Shown: positions 16,393-26,117, counted from the first letter of the stretch. The stretch: 64,000 bases of DNA from RGIG3178 sp964533965 (GCA_964533965.1 CAZHNN010000004.1:68036-132035); one strand, 5' to 3'. Notes: generated by a model from the letters alone, not told the origin. Made by a program: numbers and translations.

Positions 16393-18777
16393 ATGGAGCA
16401 TAAGGCATCGCGCCTGCATCCGAGCGTTTCGACGGGGTTGGGTGCAAAGCAGGTGTACGAACAAATCCAAAAGGGGCTTGTAAACGTCCAGCCCAAAGGG
16501 ACAGAAAAAACGGTATGGCAGATCATACGCGACAATACGTTTACGCTGTTCAATCTCTTCAACGTAAGCATCGCGGTCTGCATCTTCCTGGTGGGAGCAT
16601 ACCGCAACCTGCTGTTCATGGCGCTTGTCGTTCTCAATACCCTGTTGGGCATCATTCAGGAGATCCGCACGAAAAGGCTTGTGGCCAAGTTGTCGCTTCT
16701 TTCAGCGCCTCGCGCGCATGCGGTGCGGGACAGCAAAGTCATGGATATCGCCATTGAAGAGCTGGTGTTGGATGACATCATCCTGTTGGAAACGGGCAAT
16801 CAGATCAGTGCCGACGCGATCGTGCAGGAAGGCGAGGTGGAGGTCAACGAAGCGCTTTTGACCGGCGAGGCGGATCCCGTCCTGAAACGGGCGGGGGACA
16901 TGCTTTTGTCCGGAAGCTTTGTGATTAGCGGACGTTGTTATGCCAAAGTCGAGCATCTGGGAAAGGAAAACTACGCGGTCTCCATCGCGCAGGATGCTAA
17001 AAAGCACAAGAAGCTTCATTCAAAACTGATGAATACGCTGGATCAGGTGGTAAAGATCACCGGATTCTATATTCTGCCGTTTGGCGCCGTACTGATGTTG
17101 CGCTCGCTGCTGTTGCTCCATCTTCCGATACAAGAAGCAGTCACGACAACCGCGGCGGCGCTGTTGGGCATGATGCCCAAAGGGCTGGTGCTGCTGACCA
17201 GCGCTTCATTGATGCTGGGTGTCATCAAGCTCGCTAAATGCAAGACGCTGATCCATGAGCTCTTCGGCATCGAGACGCTCAGCCGGGTGGACATGCTTTG
17301 CCTGGACAAGACGGGAACGCTGACCGAAGGGCACATGCAGGTGAGCGATTGGGCGCCCCTGTGCGATCTGGACAAACGGGATATCGAGGAGCGCATAGGC
17401 ACTTTTTTGCACGCGCAGACCGATGCCAACGCAACCATCGAAGCGATCCGGCAATTTTTTAAGAAGAAGCCCACAGAGTACGAAGTCAAGATCATACCGT
17501 TTTCCTCCTCACGGAAATGGAGCGCGGTGTCCTTTATAGGACAGGGCAGCGTGCTGATGGGGGCGCCTGATATTCTTTGGCCAAAAAAGCTTGGAGAAAT
17601 GCCCGGGCAAATAACGGAATTTGAGCAGGATGGCGCGCGGGTCATCCTGTTTGCTCAGTCAAAACAGCAGATACAAAGGGATCTTCCCGAGGATATAACG
17701 CCGTTGGCGGCGGTTGCGCTACGCGATCCGTTGCGCAGCGATGCGGGCGAAATTCTTGAGTTCTTCCGGCAGGAAGGTGTGGCGATCCGTATCATTTCCG
17801 GGGATCACCCAAACACGCTCAAAGCCATCGCCAAAAAGGCAGGGATGGCAAACGCAGATCGTGCCATCGACATGAAGGAAATACAGGACGAACAGGAAAT
17901 CAAAAAAGCCGCACTGGAACATACCATCTTCGGCCGGGTGAGCCCGCAGCAGAAGCGGATCCTTATCCGTGCGCTGCACGACGCGGGACATACGGTAGCG
18001 ATGATGGGCGACGGCGTAAACGACGTTTTGGCGCTGCGTGACGCCGATTGCAGCATCACGCTGGCATCCGGCACCGAAGCTGCACGCAACATCTCGCAGA
18101 TCGTGCTGCTGGACAACAACTTTGGCTCGCTGCCAAGCGTGGTGATGGAAGGCCGCAGGGTGGTCAACAACATCCAACGGACAGCATCGCTCTATCTTGT
18201 CAAGACCGTCTATTCGTTTGTAATTACCTTCATCACCATCTTTTCCGCGATCCGTTATCCGTACATCCCTATCCAGCTGACGCTGATTGGAACGCTGATG
18301 GAGGGGATCCCGTCGTTCTTTTTGGCGATGGAGCCAAACGGCAACCGCATCGACGAACGGTTTTTCAACGTCGTGCTGCAACGGGCGCTGCCAACCGGTC
18401 TTGTGATCGCAACGCTTGTGGCGTTGATCAACGCCACAGCCGGCATCTTTGGCCTTGATCACCTGCAGATCGGAACGCTCTGTGTCTATGTAACGGGTGC
18501 ATTCTGCGCAGTGCTGCTATACATGGCCTGTCAGCCTTTCAACAATGCAAGGCTGTTGCTTTGGACCGTCATGACGGCGCTGTTCATCCTGCTCGCCGGA
18601 TTCTTTCCAGAAGTTTTCCAAATGCAACCGCTCACATGGTTATTGGCGATGCAGGCGGGTATATTTATACTATCGGGTGCCGGGCTTTTGTGGCTGTATT
18701 CCAAAGTTGTCATGAAGCTTGTTAAAAGGCATGCCGCAAAAATTGAAAAAGCGATGCAACAGGAGGACATACAATGA
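16393..18777 (+). CDS. P-type cation ATPase, CtpE-like
   Basis: A 794-residue P-type ATPase with actuator 'LLTGEADP' (TGE), phosphorylation site 'DKTGTLTEG' near residue 307, hinge 'GDGVNDVLALRDAD' and about eight to ten membrane segments. No N-terminal heavy-metal-binding domain and no CPC motif. The membrane-4 region reads 'MMPKGLVLLTS' where CtpE-type Ca2+ importers read PEGLVLLTS; the Glu is replaced by Lys. 'GDGVNDVLAL' instead of 'DGVNDAPAL' also matches the CtpE subgroup. The ATG at 16393 follows GGGAGAG. Cytoplasmic membrane; substrate uncertain, Ca2+ or another divalent cation. Divergent from a DtxR-type regulator and overlapping the cyclophilin gene by 4 bases. Confidence 0.85.
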   Translation: MEHKASRLHPSVSTGLGAKQVYEQIQKGLVNVQPKGTEKTVWQIIRDNTFTLFNLFNVSIAVCIFLVGAYRNLLFMALVVLNTLLGIIQEIRTKRLVAKLSLLSAPRAHAVRDSKVMDIAIEELVLDDIILLETGNQISADAIVQEGEVEVNEALLTGEADPVLKRAGDMLLSGSFVISGRCYAKVEHLGKENYAVSIAQDAKKHKKLHSKLMNTLDQVVKITGFYILPFGAVLMLRSLLLLHLPIQEAVTTTAAALLGMMPKGLVLLTSASLMLGVIKLAKCKTLIHELFGIETLSRVDMLCLDKTGTLTEGHMQVSDWAPLCDLDKRDIEERIGTFLHAQTDANATIEAIRQFFKKKPTEYEVKIIPFSSSRKWSAVSFIGQGSVLMGAPDILWPKKLGEMPGQITEFEQDGARVILFAQSKQQIQRDLPEDITPLAAVALRDPLRSDAGEILEFFRQEGVAIRIISGDHPNTLKAIAKKAGMANADRAIDMKEIQDEQEIKKAALEHTIFGRVSPQQKRILIRALHDAGHTVAMMGDGVNDVLALRDADCSITLASGTEAARNISQIVLLDNNFGSLPSVVMEGRRVVNNIQRTASLYLVKTVYSFVITFITIFSAIRYPYIPIQLTLIGTLMEGIPSFFLAMEPNGNRIDERFFNVVLQRALPTGLVIATLVALINATAGIFGLDHLQIGTLCVYVTGAFCAVLLYMACQPFNNARLLLWTVMTALFILLAGFFPEVFQMQPLTWLLAMQAGIFILSGAGLLWLYSKVVMKLVKRHAAKIEKAMQQEDIQ

Positions 18778-19247
18778 TACAGATCACCATGGAAAACGGA
18801 AAAACGATGCTCTTGGAGCTATACCCCGAAAGCGCCCCCGAAACGGTGAAGAATTTTCTCAGTTTGATTGAAAAGCGCTTCTATGACGGGTTGGTGTTCC
18901 ACCGTGTCATCAAGGGATTCATGATACAAGGAGGGTGCCCCTTGGGCAACGGGATGGGCGGACCCGGGTATAGCATCAAGGGAGAGTTTCGCGCCAACGG
19001 TGTGGACAACGCTATCCGCCACAAGCGCGGGGTTCTCTCGATGGCACGTTCCCAGAACCCGAATTCGGCAGGCAGCCAATTCTTCATCATGCATCAGGAT
19101 TCCCCGCACCTGGATGGCCAATATGCGGCGTTCGGGCGCGTGGTGGAAGGGATGGAAGTGGTGGATGAGATAGCTTCCTCCCCCACTGACTCTAGGGACG
19201 TTCCCAAAATCCCGCAGCGTATTGCCAGCATCCGAGTAAGCGATTAA
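18774..19247 (+). CDS. ppiB: Cyclophilin-type peptidyl-prolyl cis-trans isomerase
   Basis: A 157-residue single-domain cyclophilin without signal peptide. Catalytic-site blocks 'VFHRVIKGFMIQGG', 'SAGSQFFI' and 'LDGQYAAFGRV' are present. The usual tryptophan of the cyclosporin-binding loop ('HLDGKHVVFG' type enzymes also lack it) is not obvious. It accelerates proline isomerisation in the cytoplasm. ATGA overlap with the preceding ATPase gene, behind an AGGAGG site, indicates co-transcription; a functional link is not implied. Confidence 0.93.
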   Translation: MIQITMENGKTMLLELYPESAPETVKNFLSLIEKRFYDGLVFHRVIKGFMIQGGCPLGNGMGGPGYSIKGEFRANGVDNAIRHKRGVLSMARSQNPNSAGSQFFIMHQDSPHLDGQYAAFGRVVEGMEVVDEIASSPTDSRDVPKIPQRIASIRVSD

Positions 19248-19351
19248 AATGTCATAATTTGAGCGAAATTTGTCGAAAATAAGAATAATACGTCGTAATT
19301 TTGGCAAATATAGAATATGAATATTTTCTAAAGAATAATGCATCGCAATCG

Positions 19352-19411
19352 TTGAATTGAATAGTCAAAAGCGATACAATAGGGTAGCCTTTATGGAAGA
19401 TAAAGGCTACC
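19352..19411 (+). promoter_or_regulatory. Promoter and 5' UTR hairpin of the first LCP gene
   Basis: TTGAAT (19352-19357) and TACAAT (19375-19380) are 17 bases apart. The same arrangement and flanking sequence recur before the second LCP gene, showing that the promoter was duplicated with the gene. Immediately downstream is a perfect 11-bp hairpin (19383-19393 with 19401-19411), absent from the second copy; it has no T run and may stabilise or attenuate the transcript. Confidence 0.7.
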
Positions 19412-19460
19412 TTATTTGCTATCGTTGACAAAATTCGATTGTTGGAAAGGGATGCAATTC

Positions 19461-21486
19461 GTGAAGTGGTTTACTCGGAAAAACCGGGAAAAAATGCAAG
19501 GAACCGATTTGATACTGGAAATGAGATCACCCGAAATGAACCAAGCTGAATCCAATCCCGAAGGGGAAGCATCGTTCCAAATGGATGGCAAGCAAGAGCA
19601 GAGCCCCGATGTCATAGCATTGCCCATTGACAATCCTCCAACAGACGCTCCAACTGCCACAGAAACGCAAGGGATGGCAACGCATGCCAACGAAGACGGT
19701 CAGGGGAAGGCCGGAGAAGAAGCGTTGCTTCGTGACCTTTCTGAAATGCCCCAAATATCCGAACCGGCAGCGGAAGCCGGATTGGCGTCTACCGGTAAGA
19801 GCGGACAGGATGCACAAAGCGAAACGTTGTCAGGTGCGAGCCATAAAGATGGCGGTCCCATACCATCCAATAAGAGCAAGGCGAAAAGGAAATGGAACTG
19901 GAAGAAAAAGACCCTCGTCGTGGCTTTGTCGCTGCTCTTTGTGATTTGTTCGGTCGGCGCGGGCGTATTCATCTATTTCAAGCAAATCATGGACGATCCG
20001 TTTTCGCATTTAAAGCCGAATACCGGCACACCGCTTCCCAGCGGTTCGTCGTATGATGATTTGCTAAGGCAGGCCGATCAAAACTTCTTGAATCAGCAGG
20101 GCATCGTCAACATCCTGTTGGTTGGCGTCGACTACGCGGAGGAAAGGGAAAATTGGGACGGTAAGCACGCCTACCATGCAGACGTGATGATGGTATTGGC
20201 GGTGAACAAGACCACGCAAAAAGTGGATATGATCTCGCTTCCCCGCGATACCTATGCAAAAATCCCGGATATAAGGGGAATCTATAAGCTCAACTCATCG
20301 GTCGATTGCGGCGGCGGGTATCCCGAAGGTGGTCGAAGCCGTCGAATGGATGCTTGGCGGCATTCCGATCGATTACTATTACGCCGTCACCATGCCTGTC
20401 GTCAAGGATCTGGTGGATGCGATTGGCGGCGTGACGTACGATTTGGATGTTGATTTTACCATCAACGGCAGGACGTATACAAAGGGTATGCAACAGATGT
20501 CGGGCCAGGCGGTGCTCGATTATATCCGCGTGCGCAAGGAGATGGAAGACGATTCGCAGGAAGGCGATCTGAACCGCATCAACCGGCAAAAGAAGATTTT
20601 GATTGCCATCTTTAAGCAGATGCAGGCGAAAAACCTTTGGACCAGCCTACCGACCATATTGAGCAAAGTCGGAGGAATAGAAACCAACGCCGATATCGGC
20701 ACAACCGCAGCGCTTGCCTGCATCGCCTATAAGCTCAAAGAAGAGAACATCACGATGCGCTCGATGGGCGGTACCATGAAAACCCTGTTTTGGGATTGGC
20801 GGTATTGTTTTACCGACCAGGCAAACCGGGTGAAGATCATCCAGGAAGTGTATGGGCTGACAAAACCCCAATATTCGGACTATACGCTCGAGTCGGCCAG
20901 GAGAAAATGGGCCAGCATGATGTATTCCGTCTATTTGCAGGACACGACGACGCTGATCAATGCTGTGCAGAAGATGACCCCATCGCCCTCTGTGACGCCA
21001 ACGCCAACCACGACGCCAAAGCCCACCACGACTCCGACGGCATCGCCAACACCGACACCGACATCCACACCAACGCCCACGCCCACCACGACGCCAATTC
21101 CGAGTGTGACGACAACGCCGACAGCGACACCGATACCGACAACCCCCCCCTCGCCCTCACCTACCAAAACGCCGGATAGTTTGGGAGGTCTGTATACGAT
21201 ACCGTCGATTATGACGGCATCCGTCTCCGATGAGATATACGGAAAATACCTGGAAGTTCAGGCGCAGTTGGCATATGTAAAATACCTCTTTGGCGACGGA
21301 CCGCGACCGACCCAGTTCACCAGTGCGGGGTCAAGTATAGGTGAGCAAAAGGTAATCGCATTGGAGGATTTGAAGACCAAATGCATGGGCCTGGCCGAAT
21401 TGATAAACCATTCGTTGAAGTCCGCCTCGAATTGGGAGGTTCCGTGTTATCCGAAATACAATCAAATCAATGTGGATTTCCGGTAA
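19461..21486 (+). pseudogene. LytR-CpsA-Psr (LCP) family protein, frameshifted
   Basis: Two adjacent frames together encode one LCP protein homologous to the intact gene at 21868-23652. The first frame (to about 20330) carries an acidic cytoplasmic tail, a basic 'KRKWNWKKK' stop and one membrane helix, and the start of the LCP domain ('GIVNILLVGVDYAEER', 'SLPRDTYAKIP', 'YKLNSSVDCGGGYPEG'). The second frame resumes at about 20330 with 'VEAVEWMLGGIPIDYYYAV' and continues through the LCP core, a Thr/Pro-rich linker (20980-21175) and a conserved C-terminal tail. Comparison with the paralogue indicates loss of 11 bases between two CCGAAGGT copies. LCP enzymes attach glycopolymers to peptidoglycan. 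The start is taken as GTG by analogy with the paralogue. Confidence 0.82.
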
Positions 21487-21493
21487 ATACCTC

Positions 21494-21522
21494 GGGCGGC
21501 GTTCTACGCCGCCCTTTGCTTT
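21494..21522 (+). terminator. Terminator after the frameshifted LCP gene
   Basis: An 8-bp GC stem (21494-21501 with 21507-21514) with a 5-nt loop is followed by TTTGCTTTT, 7 bases after the stop. Confidence 0.85.
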
Positions 21523-21744
21523 TCGATGGCTCCCGTGCATACGATAAAACGACAATTGACAAAACAGTGGCTTCGCAAAGAGTTTGAACGTCGCGTTTCC
21601 CCAAATTATTGAGACAGTTCATCAGATACAGTATTAAATTCATTTTTAATACAGTCTATTAATCCGAACGGAAGTATGAAATCGTATTATTCTTATAAAT
21701 AACTATAAAAAATTGGTTGTAATAGAAATTTTACGCTGCAATCA

Positions 21745-21773
21745 TTGAATTGATTAACAAGAAGCGATAAAAT
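21745..21773 (+). promoter_or_regulatory. Promoter of the intact LCP gene
   Basis: TTGAAT (21745-21750) and TAAAAT (21768-21773), 17-base spacer, in sequence similar to the promoter at 19352. Confidence 0.7.
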
Positions 21774-21867
21774 AGGATAGTCTTTGAGCACCAGATCGGG
21801 ATTGTCAAATGACGTCCCATTGAATGAATTGCGGTGTAATTCGATTTTAGGGAGAGGGATGCAATCC

Positions 21868-23652
21868 GTGATTGGAAAGAAACGGAAACCCCGAGATACA
21901 TTTGAAGATATACAGACGAACTTCGAGAATCCATCCGAGGAGGATCAGATTAGCGTAGATCCACTGGCGGAAGATTCGGATTTGCCGCCGCGCGTTGAAA
22001 AAAAGAGGAAACGCACCGAAAGCGTTTCGCTGTTCGATGACGATTTGGCGTTGGATGATCCGCCCAAAGTAAAAAATGCAAAGGCTAGAGGCAAGATGAG
22101 CTGGAAGAAAAAGACCCTGATCGTTGTTCTTTCGGTGCTTTTCGTCCTGTGCGCTGCAGGCACAGGGGCGTTCTTCTATTTTAAGAACGCCATCGACAAC
22201 CCGCTTTCTCAATTCACGCCGCCGCCTGTGAATAACACACCGCTTCCCAGCGGCGCAACGTACGAGGATATCCTAAGCCAGGCAGACCAGGCTCTCTTGC
22301 AGAGCAAGGGTATTGTAAACATACTTTTGGTAGGCGCAGATTATGCGGAGGAACGCGAAACATGGAACGGAAAGCACTCCTACCATGCGGATGTGATGAT
22401 GATTCTGGCAGTGGATTTCAACAATAAAAAAGTGGATATGATTTCGCTGCCGCGCGATACCTATGCGCAGATACCTGGCGTGCAAGGCATTTATAAGCTC
22501 AACGCTTCTCTGGACTGTGGTGGCGGATTTCCAGAGGGTCTGCCGAAGGTCGCTGAAGCTGCCAAGTGGATGCTTGGCGGTATTCCGGTCGACTACTATT
22601 ACGGCGTTACGATGCCCGTTGTCAAGGAGCTTGTGGACGCAATCGGAGGCGTAACATACGACGTCGATATCGATTTTACCATGGGCGGAAGAAGCTACAC
22701 CAAGGGCGTGCAGCATATGACTGGGCAGGCGGTGCTCGACTATATGCGCGTGCGCAAGAACATGGAAGACTCTTCGCAGGAAGGCGATAAGAACCGAGTC
22801 ATTCGGCAAAAGAAGATATTGATCGCCATCTTCAGGCAGATGCAGGACCAAAACATTTGGGCAAACCTTCCGAAAATACTCAGCGCTTTCAACGGTAAGG
22901 TAATCACGAACACCACCATGGGTCAAACCGCTGCGCTTGCAGCGCTTGCGTATAACCTCAAGGAAGAGAGCATCACCATGCGCACCATCGGCGGCACGAT
23001 GCGAAGTGTATTTAACTGGAACTTCTGCATTACCGACCAAGCCAAACGAGTGCAGACGATCAAAGAGGTATACGGAATAACGGTTCCCAAAAGACCGGAC
23101 TATGACCTTGATGCGGTACTCAAAAAGTGGGCAGGTATGATGGACACCGTGTATGAGCCGAACGCTTCGACACTGATCGATTATGTGCAGAACATGATCA
23201 ACAATGGTTCGATCGCGACGCCCACGCCGACGTTGACGCCGACACCGACGCCTACTTCGACTCCGACCTCTACGCCCACTTCAACGCCGACGCATACACC
23301 AACGTCTACGCCAACACATACACCAACGTCTACACCAACGCATACGCCGACGCCGTCGCCCAAATCCGGCACGTCCAAGACTGCCGCTTCGTATGATGTC
23401 TACCAGAAGTTCATGGATTTCAAGGCGCAGTACCTGTATGTCAAATACCTGTACGGAAGGGCAACGCTACCAAGTCCGCTACCCAGCCCGACTTACAGCG
23501 CAAGCATGAAAAGCTCGGAACGGCTTGTAAAAGCCTTAAACGATCTAAAACTAAAAGGCATGAGCCTGGCGGCGGCCGTGAACCACCCACTGAAGTCCGC
23601 GACTCCCTGGGAAGTCACGTACGAGAACGAAATCGACGTAGATTTTAGGTAG
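21868..23652 (+). CDS. LytR-CpsA-Psr (LCP) family cell-wall glycopolymer transferase
   Basis: About 594 residues: a charged cytoplasmic N-terminus of about 78 residues, a membrane anchor near 79-102 after 'KMSWKKK', an extracellular LCP domain (about 145-390) with 'NILLVGADYAEER', conserved Arg in 'SLPRDTYAQIP', 'YKLNASLDCGGGFPEG' and 'GIPVDYYYGV', then a Thr/Pro/Ser-rich linker of about 50 residues and a C-terminal tail shared with its upstream paralogue. LCP enzymes transfer lipid-linked glycopolymers to peptidoglycan outside the membrane; the rhamnan made upstream is one possible substrate. GTG 21868 is preferred because AGGGAGAGGG lies 9 bases upstream and both paralogues keep this spacing; ATG 21859 is the alternative. 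Confidence 0.88.
   Translation: MIGKKRKPRDTFEDIQTNFENPSEEDQISVDPLAEDSDLPPRVEKKRKRTESVSLFDDDLALDDPPKVKNAKARGKMSWKKKTLIVVLSVLFVLCAAGTGAFFYFKNAIDNPLSQFTPPPVNNTPLPSGATYEDILSQADQALLQSKGIVNILLVGADYAEERETWNGKHSYHADVMMILAVDFNNKKVDMISLPRDTYAQIPGVQGIYKLNASLDCGGGFPEGLPKVAEAAKWMLGGIPVDYYYGVTMPVVKELVDAIGGVTYDVDIDFTMGGRSYTKGVQHMTGQAVLDYMRVRKNMEDSSQEGDKNRVIRQKKILIAIFRQMQDQNIWANLPKILSAFNGKVITNTTMGQTAALAALAYNLKEESITMRTIGGTMRSVFNWNFCITDQAKRVQTIKEVYGITVPKRPDYDLDAVLKKWAGMMDTVYEPNASTLIDYVQNMINNGSIATPTPTLTPTPTPTSTPTSTPTSTPTHTPTSTPTHTPTSTPTHTPTPSPKSGTSKTAASYDVYQKFMDFKAQYLYVKYLYGRATLPSPLPSPTYSASMKSSERLVKALNDLKLKGMSLAAAVNHPLKSATPWEVTYENEIDVDFR
23215..23357 (+). repeat. Coding low-complexity Thr/Pro repeat in the LCP linker
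   Basis: Degenerate hexamer-like repeats of ACNCCN codons, including a nearly exact 24-base tandem unit around 23287-23340, encode TPTPTST-type residues. A related but diverged tract lies in the frameshifted paralogue (20980-21175). Such tracts expand and contract by slippage; here they encode an extended wall-spanning linker. Confidence 0.8.
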
Positions 23653-23656
23653 TACA

Positions 23657-23686
23657 AAAGGCGGCGTACATGCGCCGCCTTTTTAT
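23657..23686 (+). terminator. Terminator after the intact LCP gene
   Basis: AAAAGGCGGCG and its complement form a stem closed by a short loop, followed by TTTTTATTTATT. Confidence 0.88.
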
Positions 23687-23736
23687 TTATTCCAGAGACA
23701 TAACCGGCGTGCAGCCGGTTTTGCTATTGGCAGCGA

Positions 23737-24921
23737 TTATCGGTAGTCCTTTGCAAGTTTCTTAAAAGCGTCGAGTGAGCGTATCACTTTCTCTGTTGGA
23801 ATGCAGTAGGCGATCCTAAAGTGCCCGCCGCAGCCAAAGCTGTCGCTTGGTACGAGCAGCAGGTCATACCCCATTGCTCTCCTGCAGAACGCGGTTGCAT
23901 CCTCCTCCAGGGATTTTGGGAACATATAGAACGTGCCGCCGGGCTTCACGCACGAGAAGCCCAACCTGGTGAGCTCTTTGTAGAGGATGTTCATGTTCGT
24001 TTCGTACACCGACATATCGGAGGTCACATCGATCGCTTCCGCTACCGCCAGCTGGATGATGGACGGCGGGCAATTGTGGCCGGTACAGCGGGAGATCTGC
24101 CCGCACATCTGCACGATCAGTGCCGCATCGGGGCACGCGGGATTAACTGCCACATAGCCGATACGCTCGCCCGGAACGGACAGCGCCTTGCTGAACGAAT
24201 AGCAGGTGATGCTGTTGTCGTAAAACGCCGCGACGTACGGCGACTCCACGCCTTCGAACACGATTTCGCGGTAGGGTTCGTCGGTGATCAGATAGATGGG
24301 GTGTCCGTAAGCTTTCTGTTTTTCCGAAAGGATGCTGGCCAGCCGTTCGATGGTCTGCCTGGAATACACGATGCCGGAGGGGTTGTTGGGCGTGTTGATG
24401 AGTACCGCCATCGTCTTTTCGCAAAGCAAGGCTTCAAATGCTTCGAAATTGATCTGAAAATCCTTCACCTGTGGCGGGACTACTTTCAATACGGCGCCTG
24501 TCCCGTTTACATAGGGGCGGTATTCCGGAAAGAACGGCGCAAAGGTGATCACTTCATCTCCCGTTGTGGTGACGGCGCGAACGGCGTGCGAAATCGCTCC
24601 CGCGGCTCCCGAAGCCATGAAGATATGCTCCGCCTTATAGGGCAGGCTAAAGCGCCTTTGCAGCGATGCGGCGATGCGTTCGCGCACGGATTCAATGCCC
24701 AGGCTCGGGCTGTACCCGTGCACATAAAGCGAATCTTCGTTCTGGGCAAGCTTTAGAAGAGCCTGTGCAAACGCTTCCGGCACCGGGACCGAGGGATTGC
24801 CTAGGCTGTAATCGAATACGTTTTCATATCCTATTTCCTTTGCCCTTGCACTGCCGTAGGCAAACACCTCGCGGATGACGGATTTTTGGCCCAGCATTTC
24901 ACGGTATTCCTGTGCGATCAT
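23737..24921 (-). CDS. PLP-dependent aminotransferase, class I/II
   Basis: A 394-residue fold-type I aminotransferase. Seen: 'SLGNPSVPVPEAF' N-terminal substrate segment, 'INTPNNPSGIVYS', 'LITDEPYREIVF' with the PLP-binding Asp, and the PLP-lysine motif 'SFSKALSVPGERIGY'; a terminal Arg in 'HFRIAYCIP' binds the carboxylate. Cytoplasmic; amino donor and keto acceptor unknown. GGGAGG precedes the ATG. It lies 15 bases after a D-2-hydroxyacid dehydrogenase gene on the same strand. Together they could interconvert an amino acid, its 2-keto acid and the 2-hydroxy acid, but this is inference from adjacency. Confidence 0.9.
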   Translation of the reverse strand: MIAQEYREMLGQKSVIREVFAYGSARAKEIGYENVFDYSLGNPSVPVPEAFAQALLKLAQNEDSLYVHGYSPSLGIESVRERIAASLQRRFSLPYKAEHIFMASGAAGAISHAVRAVTTTGDEVITFAPFFPEYRPYVNGTGAVLKVVPPQVKDFQINFEAFEALLCEKTMAVLINTPNNPSGIVYSRQTIERLASILSEKQKAYGHPIYLITDEPYREIVFEGVESPYVAAFYDNSITCYSFSKALSVPGERIGYVAVNPACPDAALIVQMCGQISRCTGHNCPPSIIQLAVAEAIDVTSDMSVYETNMNILYKELTRLGFSCVKPGGTFYMFPKSLEEDATAFCRRAMGYDLLLVPSDSFGCGGHFRIAYCIPTEKVIRSLDAFKKLAKDYR

Positions 24922-24936
24922 GACGTATCCTCCCTT

Positions 24937-25926
24937 TTAAAGTCCGTTTACGATATTTAAAGGACGCAATCCATTGGCGATCCGTTCAATATTGCCCCAG
25001 ACGAAGCGGTGCATCGTATAAAAAGCCTGTTCCGTTACCCCGCCAATATGCGGCGCCAGAGTGATCTTCGCATAAAGTTCTTCAGGCAGATGTAGCAGCG
25101 TATTGTCCGGCATCACAGGCTCGGGCGTGATGGTATCCAGACCCGCGCCACCGATGACACCGTTTTTTAACGCGTCGATAAGGTCCTGCTGGTTTACGAC
25201 CTCGCCGCGCGCCGTATTGATCAGGATGGAGTCCGGTTTCATCTTTTGGAATTTCTCTTTGTCCATAAAATTCCGGGTCTGCGCATTCGAAGGCAAGTGA
25301 AGGCTTACGATGTCGCAGTTGGCAAGCAGCTCATCCAGATCAATGTAGGATACGCCAAGTTCCTGTTCGAGTTCCTGCGGCAGCCTGTGCCGTTGATAAT
25401 AGCTGATCTTGCACTCAAAGCCCTTGAGGCGTTTTGCCGTCTGCTGACCGATGGCGCCCATGCCGACGAGCCCCACATGACAGTTCCAAAGTTCCCGGAT
25501 ACCCTTTAGGCTCCACTGGCTTTTTGCCTCGATCTGTCGTGCCTGTAACACCATGCTGTGGCCCTCTACGGTACGGCGAAGCACGGCCAGCATCAGCATG
25601 ATGGCCTGTTCCGCCACCGCCTTGCTGTTGGCGGCGGCGTTGTTGCAAACGAAAACGCCGCACTCTTTTGCGGCTTCCGTGTCGATCCAATCATAGCCGA
25701 CACCTTCGGAGTGGATGAGCTTCAAATTGGGCATACGCTGTATCAATTCACGTGTGACCGGCTGCATGGCATCCACAAAGATGACGTCTGCATCGCCACC
25801 AAGCGCAATGAGTCTATTGGTATCTTTCTCATACCCGGCGAACACGAGCTCCCAATCGGATGGTAGCGCCAAGATGTCATAAAACCGCCGGACCCGCTGT
25901 TCAAGGGTCATCAATAGTACCTTCAT
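24937..25926 (-). CDS. D-isomer-specific 2-hydroxyacid dehydrogenase
   Basis: A 329-residue NAD(P)-dependent dehydrogenase. NAD-binding 'GLVGMGAIGQQTAKRL', the catalytic Arg ('INTARGEVVNQQDLI'), Glu ('DTITPEPV') and His ('LAPHIGGVTEQAF') are all in place. The ATG at 25926 follows GGAAAGG by 9 bases; an upstream ATG at 25974 gives non-homologous residues. Reduces a 2-keto acid to the D-2-hydroxy acid, or acts as a phosphoglycerate-dehydrogenase-like enzyme; there is no ACT domain, arguing against SerA. First gene of a two-gene operon with the aminotransferase. Confidence 0.9.
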   Translation of the reverse strand: MKVLLMTLEQRVRRFYDILALPSDWELVFAGYEKDTNRLIALGGDADVIFVDAMQPVTRELIQRMPNLKLIHSEGVGYDWIDTEAAKECGVFVCNNAAANSKAVAEQAIMLMLAVLRRTVEGHSMVLQARQIEAKSQWSLKGIRELWNCHVGLVGMGAIGQQTAKRLKGFECKISYYQRHRLPQELEQELGVSYIDLDELLANCDIVSLHLPSNAQTRNFMDKEKFQKMKPDSILINTARGEVVNQQDLIDALKNGVIGGAGLDTITPEPVMPDNTLLHLPEELYAKITLAPHIGGVTEQAFYTMHRFVWGNIERIANGLRPLNIVNGL

Positions 25927-26070
25927 ACCCGTAAACCTTTCCACAATGGCTCTTTTAATTGTAAATTGTAACACAAACCCAATGGCAACAATAGGGTTTA
26001 TTTTCTATCGGTGCATCATGCACTGTTTTTTCGGTATGCGATGCTTGGTCGCTTTGGATGTAAGTGCAAA

Positions 26071-26092
26071 AAGCAGGCTACGCCTGCCTTTT
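26071..26092. terminator. Terminator below the cysteine-cluster gene
   Basis: A 6-bp GC stem (26073-26078 with 26082-26087) lies between AAAAA on one side and TTTTG on the other, so it could work in both directions. It lies 30 bases after the stop at 26118. Confidence 0.65.
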
Positions 26093-26117
26093 GTATGCTT
26101 TGTATTCCGAGACTGAT

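Noticed and set aside
17719..18462. 247-residue open frame antisense to the CtpE-like ATPase
   Set aside because: A mirror of the conserved ATPase hinge and membrane segments; no independent support.
20980..21175. Plus-strand minisatellite-like tract
   Set aside because: It is the coding Thr/Pro linker of the LCP protein, not an independent repeat element.
23821..24756. 311-residue open frame antisense to the aminotransferase
   Set aside because: The sense strand encodes an intact PLP enzyme with a ribosome binding site; the antisense product is Arg/His-rich without motifs.
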